From: Apostichopus japonicus
Taxonomy: Eukaryota > Echinodermata > Holothuroidea > Aspidochirotida > Stichopodidae
Length of the DNA stretch: 64,000 nucleotides
Direction: 5' to 3'
Assembly: GCF_037975245.1 (NCBI RefSeq)
Contig: NC_092582.1
Location: 22,964,577 to 23,028,576, forward strand
Positions 34,687-46,095 of the stretch are shown here, one piece after another (the first letter of the stretch is position 1; each line of letters opens with the position of its first letter). The notes beneath the pieces were generated by a model. It had not been told where the DNA came from. It made no database searches and worked only from the letters and a program-made list of their open reading frames with translations. Both the position numbers and the translations under genes were made by a program.

Positions 34687-37554
34687 CTAAAGCAGTTCAT
34701 ACCCCCATACTGTAGCCTGAGGTGGATAGCAGAGGTCTAAAATCTGGTAAGCCTTGTAGCAGAGGTCAATTGCTGCAATAAGTGTGTCTACCATCATTGC
34801 CTTTCGCTCAATGATGACGAAGAGCTGCTGTGGCTGGCAGTAGTTGCCTCCCAAGATCAAAACGAATGGCTGTGTACGTCCATCAAATTGAGTCAAGTAT
34901 TGCGCTAAGTTTACACCTTCCTGAAAAGACAAGTTATTATATAAAATTTATATATATTGACCACAATCTGGGAAATATGTATAGGTAACCTTCCAGTTGT
35001 GTAGTTTTAAGCACATCTGACCAATGCTAGTAAAAAAGAAACAGGTTTCTTCAGGGGGAACTTCTACAACACACAGGTCATACTTGTCTCGACACCAAAA
35101 GGATTTGAAATATTATTTAATATCTTCTTTTCCAGTCCTATGAAGATTCCTGGTATAATAAATTATCAAAGTCTAGAGGTACCATGGAAATGATATGTTA
35201 GTTCTGGCCAAATTAAGGGCAACTTATTTTGGTAGTATATTGCAGTAACATAGCCAGGTTCTGACAATGGGCGAGTTATGTGGGGTATAGAGTCAAAGGG
35301 GCACTGAAACTATCAGGAAATTTCCCTTAAAAGAGGGTATCCCCATGCAACCCTCACCCATGGTTACTACTAGCTCATTTTTGTGATGGTATTTCCTTTT
35401 GAGGAAGAGGCATATTCCGCACCCACCCCATTTGACAACCATGCAGGTGCTCCAGAGTTAACAGTCTATTTAATTTTATTCAGTGGAACTGATTACTATG
35501 AGCATAAATGCAGTATTTCAGGGCATTTATACTGTAGTACAGTAATACCTTTGATGATTGCCTGTGGCATCAGAACCATTACTTGAGTAATATTGCAACA
35601 TTTACATATTGACCTCAATCTGTGACAACATCAATGCTATGTACACCAAAAACAATTGATTACAAGTTACTACAGGCCATCTACTAGCATGGTAATGATA
35701 TATCATGCCATCTTCTGAAATGAGGCCCACCACTCAGAATTATGTCACAATAACATTTACAAACATGATAACCAAAAAGATCATACAAAGTTTGGATATA
35801 ATGTGACCTTTGGGTGCAGAATCATTGTTATTAAAATATTTTGACCTCTGACCCAATACGTTAACTGATATTTACGATGAGATCGATGAACACCATACAC
35901 AATAATATCTTTAAGTAACAAAGGGCGATCACCCATTGTTGAGTTATCACGTAACAAAGCCAAGCATCACACACTCACTCATGCATACACAGTACACGTA
36001 CATATGCACATGGACCTGAACACATATACTATTCCGTGTGCAGCAAGGAATCGAACCTGTGTTGAACAATGAAATTATTACCTTCTGAAAGAGAGTTGCA
36101 CCTTAGGTTGTAGTGATGTTTAAACTTTAAACGAAGACCGAGTTTGGGGATTATCTGTGTTATGCTCTCATCATCCAGTAACTCAAATACTTCATCATCA
36201 ATCCTGTGAGCTGTGGAAATTAGAGGGAAAATATTTTCCATATAACACTGTTACAAAGCTTAATAACAGTAATGACAAAGGACATGTTGCATATTAGGAA
36301 ATTGCTTCCGTAAAATGAACATTTATGGATATTGCAATCATCACATATTATTCTAGACATAAAAAACAACCAGAGAATGTAAACATTTTATTGTGAAATA
36401 AAAAAAATGCAGAGATATTAATGTGCTTACTGCTTAGCCCACTCATTAACATAACTTATTTTCTTCAGGTAAAAGTCAACTGCGTTCAAAGGTTAAACAC
36501 TAACATCATTATTTTATTAAGCCACCATGGACCAAGGTCTTAGTTGGAATGTAGGCTTCTTGTAGGCCAACTTCATGTGACACACCCACATATCAAATAT
36601 CAGATCTGTCCAAGCTTCCCTTCTTGAAATATCAGGTTTAGTAGTTTTCACAATTTAACCTCTGATGACCCCAAATGACCATTGACCTCCCCAAACATCA
36701 GTGCGCTTCTTGTCCCTAATGTGGTCACGTACACACCAAACATGAGAAGTCCAAATTCCCTTCTTGAAATACTGTGTTTACAAGCTTGGCAGCACAAACA
36801 CACACATACGCCATTATGATTGCAAAGCATACTATTTTCATCACAACTAACAAAGCTTGTACACCATTTGGCCCTAACATATGAGAGCCAGGGTCTTGGT
36901 TGACTACTGCAGGATCATAGTGAGGCTTATTTTAATGGATATGCTAGTCATAATGGGTCATTGCCTGGCCTTAAAACTAATATTCAACTGGTAATGTTAG
37001 CCTAGGCTGTATCGCTTGCCTATTTGTAGTGTTGGTTAAGGAGGCCTATCAGTATATAAATGTAGAATTGGCTTGGGCCTTAAACATAAGCCAAAGCTAG
37101 GATGGTTCAACGTTGGCCAACGTTATACGTAACCTAAGTTACTCTCATACGTGAGTAATATCTTTAGTACGAACAAGATGGTTATGTGCACTACCTAGTC
37201 TCTATGGGCATGAAAAGAGAATCTAGAGAGGAACGAAAGGCTATATATGTATGCTTGGCGCTTACTATTAGCAATAGCTTAGCCTAACGTTCGACCTTGC
37301 ACCAACATTTAGTCGTAACGTTAAACAAGAGTGAGGCCTAGGCGACGAGTATATGCCGTTTAAAACAGTTTTCGTTCAGTATTCAACGGTGAAATTGTAG
37401 TTCAAGACTTATTGAAATATTATTCTTTCCGCATAAAAGGTTAGTACTGATGCCCGAAATACACCATCCTACCTTCTAATTGTGGCTTCAGTTCCGCTAG
37501 GCCGATGTTTTCCAGAAATTGTGAAACGACCATCGAACTTTTAGTGGCTTCCAT
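34687..37554 (-). CDS. SAM-domain protein gene carried inside the 6.87-kb insertion (partial model)
   Basis: Supported exons, minus strand: 37473-37554 (ATG; MEATKSSMVVSQFLENIGLA), 36082-36210 (IDDEVFELLDDESITQIIP, then GLRLKF) and 34687-34920 (terminal; QLFVIIERKAM, ILDLCYPPQ, stop). Exons 1 and 2 join in phase 1 to rebuild a SAM fold (WL-like helix, IDDE loop, LGLRLKF end). SAM domains mediate protein-protein or RNA contacts. The terminal exon resembles the C-terminal domain of a multicopy, poorly characterised animal family that pairs an N-terminal SAM domain with a PFVLILG...QLFVII...CYKAYQILDLCYPPQ region. One or more middle exons (34921-36081) are not resolved; 35781-35963 is a candidate region. 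The exon 2 donor could instead be at 36102. This may be a cargo gene or part of the mobile unit. Confidence 0.6.
36545..36795 (-). repeat. Reverse-oriented copy of the 145-bp repeat family
   Basis: Contains CAAATGACCATTGACCTCC and CTTCTTGAAATA twice, spaced about as in the repeat at 1-345 but on the other strand. Its nuclear-receptor-like site is AGGTCA-A-TGGTCA, one base off a perfect DR1. Confidence 0.65.
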
Positions 37555-37589
37555 GTTGTCGTTCTGCAAGCAGCGCCCGGTATGAAAGC

Positions 37590-37860
37590 GTGTTTACACA
37601 TCAAAGTTGTAACATAAATGTATTTTACCCAGTGCAGTGCAACAAATTACACCGGTATTTTATTTTACCGGTAGAAAGGGGCAAACTGGTCCTTTTTTTT
37701 TACACAATACGCATTTGTAAATCATTACACCTGTGTCTGTGTCGCCTGATATACATGTTTTACTCAGCGTTGTGTAAAAATTGCACAACTCTTTACCCCT
37801 CACTTTTATACCCCGTTAACTTTTACACATTGTTTTTACTGTGTGTGTACACAGTTATAA
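37590..37860. repeat. Clustered TTTACACA / TTGTGTAA repeats, right zone
   Basis: Several copies of TTTTTACACAA, TTGTGTAAAAATTGCACAA and TTTACACATTG just upstream of the SAM-gene ATG. With the left zone (32740-33110) it brackets the gene. Confidence 0.65.
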
Positions 37861-38194
37861 TACATATAGGCCTATATCGCATGTGTTATGTACCCCTGTA
37901 CGAAACTTTCACTGTGCGATGTTATCGATAAATGCCTTCACAGAAATCTTCGATCAAAGTAGATCATACAATACTAGTGTGCTCATTATGTCTAAACCAA
38001 TTCCAAACACATCTACATATATTTACGAAAAGCTGCGGGTAATTTTGAACGGGTATATCTTCGTTGCAACAAATGGATGCAGACATTTTGATAACCTCGA
38101 AGTGAAGGGTTTTATTGTTATGACGTAACTTTTCCGACCAATCATGAGCGACTATTTATACACAATTGAGAACCTGTTTGGGAAAAAAATTCGC

Positions 38195-40035
38195 GGCCGG
38201 GGGGGGGGGGGGAAGGGGTGTTTGTATTTTCGTTATTGGTTCGTGTGTATTTGGTTTCTTCACGAGAAACAGGCCAAAACATCGACGATTTGAAAAATGA
38301 ATTTGAAATAATTAAAATAAAGAAATAAAAACATACTTGTTTAATGCAATACACTGGAATGTGTACCCGATATAAACGATATTGTATAAAGGAAGTGTAA
38401 AATATGGATATGTTGTATAAAGTTACCAGAATATAAGACCAAAACAAAAGCATTTCTCGAAGAATAATGAAATCTTAAAAGTAATTCGAATGTTCATGGA
38501 TTAACGTGCTAAAATATAATATCGTTAATCCTTGTGCAAGAGCTTTCGGGTCAAAGTCACAATCTATATATATAAAATAGGGTTTCATAAATAGTAACAG
38601 TATAGTATGATAAGGGTAAAGAAGGACTTTGCGGTGAAGATTTTACCAGCCAAAACAAATGTAGCATTCTCGAAGAACAATTGAAATCTTAAAAGTTTTT
38701 CACGTGCTAAAAATAACATCGATTATCCTTGTGCAACACCCTTTTTTTTTCAAAGTTGCAATCTATATTTGTATTCCAAATATAGGGTTCTATAAATAGT
38801 AACAGTGCTCTATAGTATGATAAGGGTAAAGAAGGACTTTGCGGTGAAGATTTTACCGCACCCCCCCCCCCCCATTGTTTTTCTTTTAATCTTATACCAG
38901 GGTAAAGTGTTTCATTTGCTAGAGGACGAAAATAGATGTAAAATAGATAGAAAGATAAAGTAAATTAGTCTTTCATACATAAATGATAATGGATTCCAGG
39001 ATAACAATGATAAAGATATATATTTGCCTATCTTACAATGGTGATATTGACCATACATATGCATATGCCATTTATAGATTGCTAAACAATCGTAAGTTGT
39101 AATGATATTTTTTGCTGACATGCACGAACGCGATGATATGCTTCTGTGCAGACAGTGCATGTTGGACTTTGTACATTAAATGGACAGATCGGATAAGTAG
39201 CATCTCCCTGCATGGTTACATGTAAGCGTTTATGTGTGCGTTTATATATCATGCATGGATCAGATGTTACCTATGCGACAGCGTTTTCAATGTTTTCTTG
39301 AACATGCGCGGAGAGCCTTCCGGTGTGCTTTTTAAACATATCGAATATGAATAAACATAATTAACTATGCACAAACCGATGAATCACAGTCATTAATGTC
39401 TACCTTATTGCTACAGCTATGAATATGCATAATTTCGTATGCCTAAACTAACGAATCACAGTCAGGAATGTCTACCGTAAGCTACAGTTATGAATAGCCT
39501 ATGCATAATAACGTATGCCCAAACTAACGAATCAAAGTCAGGAATGTCTACCGTAAGCTACAACTATGAATATGCATAATTTCGTTTGCCTAAACTAACG
39601 AATCACAGTCAGGAATGTCTACCGTATGCTACAGCTATGAATATGCATAAATCCGTATGCCCAAACTAACGAATCACAGTCAGGAATGTCTACCGTATGC
39701 TACAGCTCTCGGTAGGTATGTATGGATGTATGTATTTTAGATCCTCCTGCAAGCAAAAACTCGCGAAGAAGCCTCATTGGCTTATTGTATTGTGTACAAC
39801 TTGACTCACTCCCTCGTCACCAAGCTACCTCCTAAATATTTTAATATCATAATTTTCGGAGCCATGGAAAGAGCGCACTGACGTTTCTTAGTCCAATTCC
39901 GCAGATCAAAATTCCGTAATCTTGACTGAATAGCAAAAATATAACAACATACTGTACAGTTTATAGATTAAAAGATATTTGGCTATTCCCAAAAACTATA
40001 CACTTTATACAAGATGTTCATTTAATTGATTTCGT
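38195..40035 (+). other. D3 5' intron, part 2
   Basis: Collinear with 48790-50070. A segment of about 180 bp is tandemly duplicated here (38500-38635 and 38690-38860, both ending GGACTTTGCGGTGAAGATTTTACC) but is single in unit B (49080-49232). No ORF with recognisable content. Confidence 0.6.
39345..39715 (+). repeat. Minisatellite of about 72 bp, five units, upstream of D3
   Basis: Units contain GAATCACAGTCAGGAATGTC, TACCGTATGCTACAGCTATG and AATATGCATAATTTCGTATG. Unit B has only two to three units (49745-49935), so the array has changed length since the duplication. Confidence 0.85.
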
Positions 40036-40410
40036 CAAGGGCGTAGGAACCGGGGGGCTGGGGCGCCAGCCCCCCCAGTGAAAAATATGGAGGGGCGGAA
40101 GTATCATTCCGCCCCCCCCCCCCCCGCTTCGCAAGTCAGAAAACCCCTTTTTCATTTCCAAATGAGAAAAAAAATTCATTTGGGTCACCAAATTGCATCT
40201 AAGGCCATGTGAAAATGCAAAAGTTTTTACAAAATGGAGTGGGTGTTGAAGTGTGCTACATTGCACCACTGTGAATTGCATCTGAGGCCACCTGGAAATG
40301 CCAAAAAATTCCAAAGGGGAGGGGGACACCCCTCCCCTTAGACCCCTCCCCCAGGCCGGCCATCAGTCTTCAGCCCCCCCCCCACTCAAAAGTACCTTCC
40401 TACGCCACTG
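40036..40410 (-). mobile_element. hAT-type MITE, copy 3, in the D3 5' intron
   Basis: 375 bp in reverse orientation, starting CAAGGGCGTAGGAACC and ending CCTTCCTACGCCACTG, flanked by a perfect 8-bp duplication GATTTCGT (40028-40035 and 40411-40418). Absent from the matching place in unit B. The 3' splice site of the D3 5' intron is 160 bp downstream. Confidence 0.93.
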
Positions 40411-40572
40411 GATTTCGTAATATGCATGTATGTGTGGGTGTATGTGTGTATACGTGGGTGGGTGTATATATGCGTGTATGTAGGTACGTACGTACGTATT
40501 ATGTCTAACTTTTGTACATATTTTGTGTCATAATGATCATTGACCACCCAGCTTCACTTTTCTGTTTGGCAG

Positions 40573-43299
40573 ATGGCACCAAACACAGGATCATCTCAAG
40601 TTGCCAATGAACACGTTGCTCAAAAGATCGAAGACAAAGACAAAGCTGCAACGAGAACAGAATATACAAGAGAATTTGTTTGGACTAACGTTATAGTCCA
40701 TACAGTACTACACATTGCGTGTATCTACAGTATTCTGTTCGTGTCGTGGAAATGTCAGTGGTATACGCTCCTTTTTGGTAAGTCGGACGTCAATAATCTG
40801 CAAATACAATTGTCAATATTTTGTTATTAAATTCGGACATTTTGTCTCTGGTTGCCGCTTAAATAGTACATTGTCAATCAAGAAAAATCGATGGAAACTT
40901 CGGGCACCATCATTTTTTCAAAATGCTGTTCTAGTTTATAATTTTGATCCTTTCGATGCCCTTTGAACCAAACGTTTGTTTACGACTAAATAAAGCATAA
41001 TTTGTTTAGCTCAATCCTCCATGTGACGTTAATCATTCGGCTGTTACAGACACACGCCTAAGCTTGATAAATTTATCTGTGTTTTAATTAATAATTTCAT
41101 ATCTAAGTTGTTATAAAACAGGTTACCAGGATACATGGTTTTTCAGCTACTTATGATTCAAATTTACGGCAAATATTCTCTAACTCATGTCATCATCTTA
41201 AAGCTCGTGACGTCATAAAGCTTGTATGAGATAAAATATTAAAATGAAGTTTATGATCGTACGAGTAATTTATCTCTGATTGATTTCCTTTTTTTGGGGT
41301 TTTTTTTTGTTTACAGCTTTCGTATTAGGTTGGCTTTCTAATCTCGGTATCACAGCTGGTGCTCATCGTCTGTGGAGTCATAAATCTTATTCGGCCAAGT
41401 TACCACTCAGAATATTCCTAGCTATTATTGCTTGCCTGTCCTGTCAGGTACAACACATTACAACATCACATCGATAATATTATCAAGCTTCTTTACTACA
41501 AAGTAATGTGGGGACGTTCTAATAACGACGACGATGACGACAATGATGACACGAACGATGACGTTGACTTTGACTACGACGATGATATTGATGACGACAA
41601 TGTCGATGATGACGACGACGATGACGTTGACGATTACGACGAAGATTTCGATGACGATGACGACGATAGCGACGATGATTGAGATGACGACGATGACGAC
41701 GACGAAGATGACGTTGACGATGACGACGATGATTTAGATGACGATGACGACGATGATTTAGATGACGATGACGAAGATGACGACGACGACAATGATTATG
41801 ACAAAATACGGCGACAGTGACGACGATGAAGATGATTTGATAGCTTATGATAGCTATTGTAGCTTTTGTGACTTTTGTGGTGGCTTTAAGCAAAGCCGAT
41901 CACACAACGTTATGATATATCCAGGGTGTCCCATTACCAACTTTGAAAGGGTGTTTTTACTTTGTAATGATTTGAATGTCATATATGACCACAAAGAGAC
42001 ATTTTTCAAACTGGTAAATTGGTTTAAAATATAGGTTAATGGTTAATATAGAACTACTTCCCATTAAGATTGATATCATCGATACAAAGTTGGAACAACT
42101 CGTGGATGAAGCATTTAACCAACCCTATTGACAAATGAATGCCCAAGAAGATAATTGTCAAACAAGTAGTAAACTTTATTTTATTAATTGTTGTGTTAGG
42201 AGAAAACGTGTAGTGAAAATATCACATATTGCCTCCACAGAACTCCATCTACATCTGGTGTCGGGATCATCGCGTCCACCACAAGTTTACAGAGACTGAC
42301 GGCGACCCACATAATGCTAAGAGGGGTTTCTTTTTCTCTCACATGGGTTGGCTGTGGGTAAAGAAACATCCGGACGTTATCAAAAACGGAGCCAAGCTTG
42401 ACTTCAGTGATTTAATGAATGACCCAGTTGTCTACTATCAACATAAGTAAGTAGATGATCATTAGATTTCATTAAAATCAGCCAATTGGGACAAATTTGC
42501 TAAACCTAATGCCTGTCTATACTGTCCTCCAATATCATGCTTCAAAACATTCGTACTGACAGTACAAACAGTACGAAACCCTAGAAACATGATATTCATA
42601 CTGCTCAAACTGTCACTACGAGTGCTTTGAAGTGGGACATGAAAGTGCAGTATAGCAAAAACGGGTCACAATTGCATTCTTTAAAATGTTTAACGATATG
42701 AATATTCATAAAACACCGTATCATTACAGCCTATGTTTAATTGTAAGGGTTTATGGCCGGAAACGTATCACGTCATAAACTTTTGTTTTGTGGTTTTCTT
42801 TCGTTTGATATATGTTTTCTGTATCTGTTTTCTCTCTGGTTTTTCCCTTAGATTCTATTATCCGCTCATTTTGATGATAAGCTTTGTCCTGCCGACAGTG
42901 GTTCCATACTTCTTATGGAACGAATCTCTGTGGAATGCTTACTTCGTTGCCGCGGTGATGAGGTTGGTCTTAACACTGAACATCACGTGGTGTGTCAACA
43001 GCGCCGCTCATATGTGGGGATACCATCCGTATGACGAAACTATCGAACCAGCCGAAAACATCGCAGTTTCCTTCTTCGCTCTCGGAGAAGGATGGCATAA
43101 TTATCATCACGTCTTCCCATTCGATTACCGTGCAGCTGAACTACCCTGGAAAGTAAATCCGACGACACAATTTATCGATCTCATGCATCTGATTGGTCAA
43201 GCCTACGGTTTGAAATATATGAGCAAAGAAGCGATTCGCTCACGAGCCACTAAATATGGAGACGGTACCATTTATCCAAGGGGTGACAAAACAAACTGA
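40573..43299 (+). CDS. D3: acyl-CoA delta-9 desaturase (stearoyl-CoA desaturase family), four coding exons
   Basis: Exons 40573-40777, 41317-41447, 42241-42446 and 42852-43299 (introns 539, 793 and 405 bp; phases 1, 0, 2), 329 aa. The ATG directly follows CTGTTTGGCAG, a 3' splice site, so MAPNTGSSQ is the true N-terminus and the longer upstream frame is intronic. Di-iron ligands: HRLWSH (85-90), HRVHH (122-126), N230/H234, HNYHH (263-267). The kink Thr is kept (T226). The tunnel-end position matching mouse Tyr104 is Gly73. Predicted ER membrane enzyme making delta-9 monounsaturated acyl-CoA. D4 is its tandem twin: only 4 of 69 residues differ in exon 3 and 7 of 148 in exon 4. Its promoter is probably at 29.7 kb, with the 6.87-kb insertion inside the intervening intron. 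AATAAA at about 43910 is a possible polyadenylation signal. Confidence 0.95.
41520..41815 (+). repeat. (GAY)n trinucleotide array in D3 intron 2
   Basis: Almost unbroken GAC/GAT triplets with some GTT and GAA. The matching intron of D4 has an even longer version (51880-52320). The poly-Asp and Thr/Met frames across it are artefacts, since the region lies between well-defined splice sites. Confidence 0.9.
42482..42672 (+). mobile_element. CCAGTTGGG MITE, copy b, in D3 intron 3
   Basis: Begins GCCAATTGGGACAAATTTG and runs through CATGATATTCATACTGCTC and GTGCTTTGAAGTGGGACATG to about 42672. Present at the matching site in D4 (52999-53185), so it was there before the D3/D4 duplication. Confidence 0.7.
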
Positions 43300-43339
43300 A
43301 CACTGTAAACTTTGTGATTGGTTTGCATATAGGATATAT

Positions 43340-43420
43340 AGGTGGAAGCTAGAAGTTTTTTTTACTGTTCTGGATTTTCCACACTCAATACAATTTCAAT
43401 TATGTTTATATTCATGTGCA
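43340..43420 (+). mobile_element. SINE 3' fragment after D3
   Basis: AAGCTAGAAGTTTTTTTTAC, TGTTCTGGATTTTCCA and ACAATTTCAATTA match the tail of the fuller SINE at 43640-43790. The tRNA-like head is missing. Confidence 0.65.
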
Positions 43421-43639
43421 TTTGTCGTTTACCTTCATTTGATTTAACAAAGTCTGTTCAAAGTATCTCTTTCGAGTTCCGGTTTTAGGAATCACAAATG
43501 ATTTCGAGTTGGTTAGCATTATGTTTGATCTCAAGAGTAAGGCAAATATGTCACCCAAACAGAACTAGTATTGCTCGATATAGGTGACAAACGCCTACAG
43601 TGGAATTACGACCTTACTTACCGGTTTCGAACCTCTGGA

Positions 43640-43790
43640 CATACAATCAGCGTTCATAGCCTAGTGGTTAGGGTGTCCGTATATATAGCCGGATGCCCGG
43701 GTTCGAATCCCGGTGGAGACTGGAAGTTTCTTCACTGTTCTGGATTTTCCAACTCACGTACTACAATTTCAATTATATATGTATACATAT
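43640..43790 (+). mobile_element. tRNA-derived SINE
   Basis: Pol III boxes are plain: A-box-like TAGCCTAGTGGTTAGGG and B box GGTTCGAATCCC inside CCCGGGTTCGAATCCCGG. The acceptor stem does not pair (GTTCATA against TGGAGAC), so it is not a working tRNA. A tail CTGGAAGTTTCTTCACTGTT, then TGGATTTTCCAACTCA, is shared with 43340-43420 and 50690-50765. Confidence 0.8.
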
Positions 43791-44176
43791 ATTTCATTGA
43801 ACTTGGTTCAATCAAGCGAGTATCACTATGTCCGGAAACGATCCCATTAGTATCCAAGGGAGTGAAAATGAACTGTACACTGTGATTCGTTAATCTAGAT
43901 GTAACGTATAAATAAATATGTAAATATACATTTAAAATACCTAAGCGGAATATGCTTAATTTAATGTACAGATTTATGACATTCACACAAAGTTTTCAAT
44001 CTTACTTGCTGGTTTGATTCATCATTTTGGTCTTGGTTTAATCGAAAATCTAGGACTGAACCCTCTACCACTCCACCCCTCCCTTGTCCCTCGATCCTAC
44101 CTCGTCTCTCCCACCCCTCCCGACCACCCCTTCGCCAATGGTCATCATAGTTGATCATCATTGATATAATCCTCAA

Positions 44177-44190
44177 GTTACCATAGTAAC
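44177..44190 (+). promoter_or_regulatory. RFX X-box-like motif 3' of D3
   Basis: GTTACCATAGTAAC, a symmetric match to the X-box pattern GTNRCCATRGYAAC. The copy in unit B is GTTGCCATAGTAAC (54648-54661). Whether it is bound is unknown. Confidence 0.45.
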
Positions 44191-44589
44191 ACCACCCATA
44201 TTCCAAGCATAACCTAGCACTCGTATTCATCAATTAAGTTCCCCTATCTGACCTATAGTCTAACACCGCACCCAGTGCTTCACTCCGGCCTCCCCCCCCC
44301 CAACCCCACTGATTTATTCAAAATGCAGCATTGTTTCTACTATATTTCTGCTATATTAACATCAGTCTGATTACAAACAAGGCACTCCTGTTCACGTCCA
44401 TTCTTTTGATCAAATGAAGTCCAAATGCATACGCCGGAAGTCAAAATCAAGTTAAATATATAATTATTGGAGCAAATTTTATCCAAATGGAACAAAATTT
44501 GCGATATTTAAGATCAGTTATCGCCCAGGCTCTTGCATTTTTACTCAAGTGCAAGGAAAATAACAATTATTCAGTAAGCGTATTCAATA

Positions 44590-45215
44590 AGTGCGCGAGA
44601 TCACTGGTGGGCTTTATAGGCATCCGTTATTTTATAATTGGCGTAACATTTTGGGAGTTTCACTTCAAATTAAATTTCTTTGTATTCTACTAAACTTCTG
44701 TAATAGTTAGAACAGCAACTTTCACAGTAGCTTGTATACAAGTTTGCGACCTTTGACTCTGAAGGTTGTAGAGATAATGATTTTTTCGTACATTTTGAAT
44801 GTTAGGCTCAGGTGTAAAAACAATGTAAATTTATAACATTAGGTTCACAACTGGTCCCTTTGTGCGATTTGGTAGGCCTGAATTCGACCGGTGTTTTGTA
44901 CGTTGTCTCTTTCGCATCATTTTAAATGATAAACAGTTTCAGATGAACTGTAGCCTACTTTTAAATCATGATTTTCTTTAGCTGACAAATATGATGGTTG
45001 ATTTAACTTCCAGGGAGTTGTTCCATTACAATTCCCTGAATTTAACGGGTCTCGTAGTAACTGTTATTTCGCAGTCATCACGTGACCAAATTCCTGTTGT
45101 AAGGAGAGAATCTCTGTTGCTAACACGTGATCAGTTTGCAAATATTTTCTGCAATATTTTAGTCTTTGTAACCAGCTGGTGCCCTCCCTGGATGTGAGGG
45201 ATTTCCTAGATAGGA
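44590..45215 (+). repeat. 600-bp dispersed repeat, copy 1
   Basis: Starts near GGCATCCGTTATTTTATAAT and ends near CCTGGATGTGAGGGATTTCC. Landmarks: GCGTAACATTTTGGGA, GTTAGGCTCAGGTGTAA, TATAACATTAGGTTCACAA, ATTCGACCGGT and GCAGTCATCACGTGACC. Five copies lie in the window, all on the same strand and all 3' of D3 or D4. TCACGTGA is at 45078-45085. No protein is seen. Confidence 0.8.
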
Positions 45216-45629
45216 TATTTCCCTAAAATCACACGATCTAATAATTAGAATGTTTGTAAAACTGCTTAACCTTGTTGCGCTTGACCATTGACAAGACTAC
45301 CACATCTCATAGATTTTCAAATAGACGTTAAAATGTAACGCATAGATTGAATATTGTTCCATCAAATTTGAGACACATTAGCAGGTCTAAATAGTTTATT
45401 GTCAGGAGAAAGGATGGAGCTTCTCGACCCCATCCTCAAGTCATATCCCCCGGCCACTCCAGCCCACTCAGCCCACTCAGCCCACTGGTCCACTAAGCGC
45501 ACCCACCCTATCAATAGTTCGACAGTTGAATTGCTCTTGAATTTCTACCTCATAGCAGGGAACTAACAACGAATACACTTATATTCAGAAAGAATATTGA
45601 AATAGTCACGGTGTTCGTATTTACTGACG

Positions 45630-46095
45630 GGTATTATAGGCATCCGTTACGTTTTAATTTCGCGTAACAATTTTGGGAATTATCACCTTCACTAATGAAT
45701 TTTTTAATTCTTCTAAAACTTCTGTCAATGTTAGTACAATCATTATAAAAATGGCTTGCATACAATTTTCCGACTTCTGACGCTGACTGGTGAAGGAATG
45801 AGGATGTCAATTTCACGTATATTTTGCATGTTAGGCTTAATTCCAAATACAATGTTAATTGTTATAACATTAGGTTGCAAGGAGTCCTTTCGCTCCATTA
45901 AATTGAGCAGTTCGGTGGGTGGACGTGTACCGTGTGTTTGTACGCTGTCTGTAGTGCATCATAATTTTATTTACAGTTTCAAATGAAATGTAATCTAAAA
46001 CCATGATTGACAGACAGTTTATGATCAATGAAATGTTTCAACTTGTGGTTACTGTTAATTCGCAGTCATCACGTGACCACTTTCCTGTTGTAAGG
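45630..46095 (+). repeat. 600-bp dispersed repeat, copy 2, at the duplication junction
   Basis: Same landmarks as copy 1, with TCACGTGA at 46069-46076. It ends just where unit B begins (about 46108), so recombination between such repeats is a natural explanation for the tandem duplication. Confidence 0.8.

Larger units (their letters stand above)
31321..38194. mobile_element. 6.87-kb TIR-flanked insertion with 9-bp target duplication, carrying a SAM-domain gene
   Basis: The 28-bp perfect terminal inverted repeats are 31321-31348 (GCGAATTTTTTTCCCAAACA onward) and 38167-38194. Directly outside lies GGCCGGGGG at 31312-31320 and again at 38195-38203, a 9-bp duplication. Unit B has no such insertion: near 48784-48805 the sequence passes straight from CCTTTTATGGTGGGGGG to the CTTCGTTATTGG flank. 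Nine-bp duplications are most common in Mutator-like elements, but I see no transposase. Inside are a minus-strand SAM-domain gene, two repeat-rich zones full of TTGTGTAA and TTTTACAC, and a nested hAT-type MITE. Confidence 0.85.

Noticed and set aside
39345-39715. CRISPR-like array (regular repeats upstream of D3)
   Set aside because: Units are direct tandem repeats with no unique spacers, in a eukaryotic intron; it is a minisatellite.
41428-41893. Open frames rich in Asp, Thr/Met or His/Arg
   Set aside because: They lie in D3 intron 2 between well-supported splice sites and arise from the (GAY)n array; the same holds for 51896-52290 in D4.
43642-43714. tRNA gene
   Set aside because: A and B boxes are present but the acceptor stem does not pair and the 3' part continues into a shared SINE tail.
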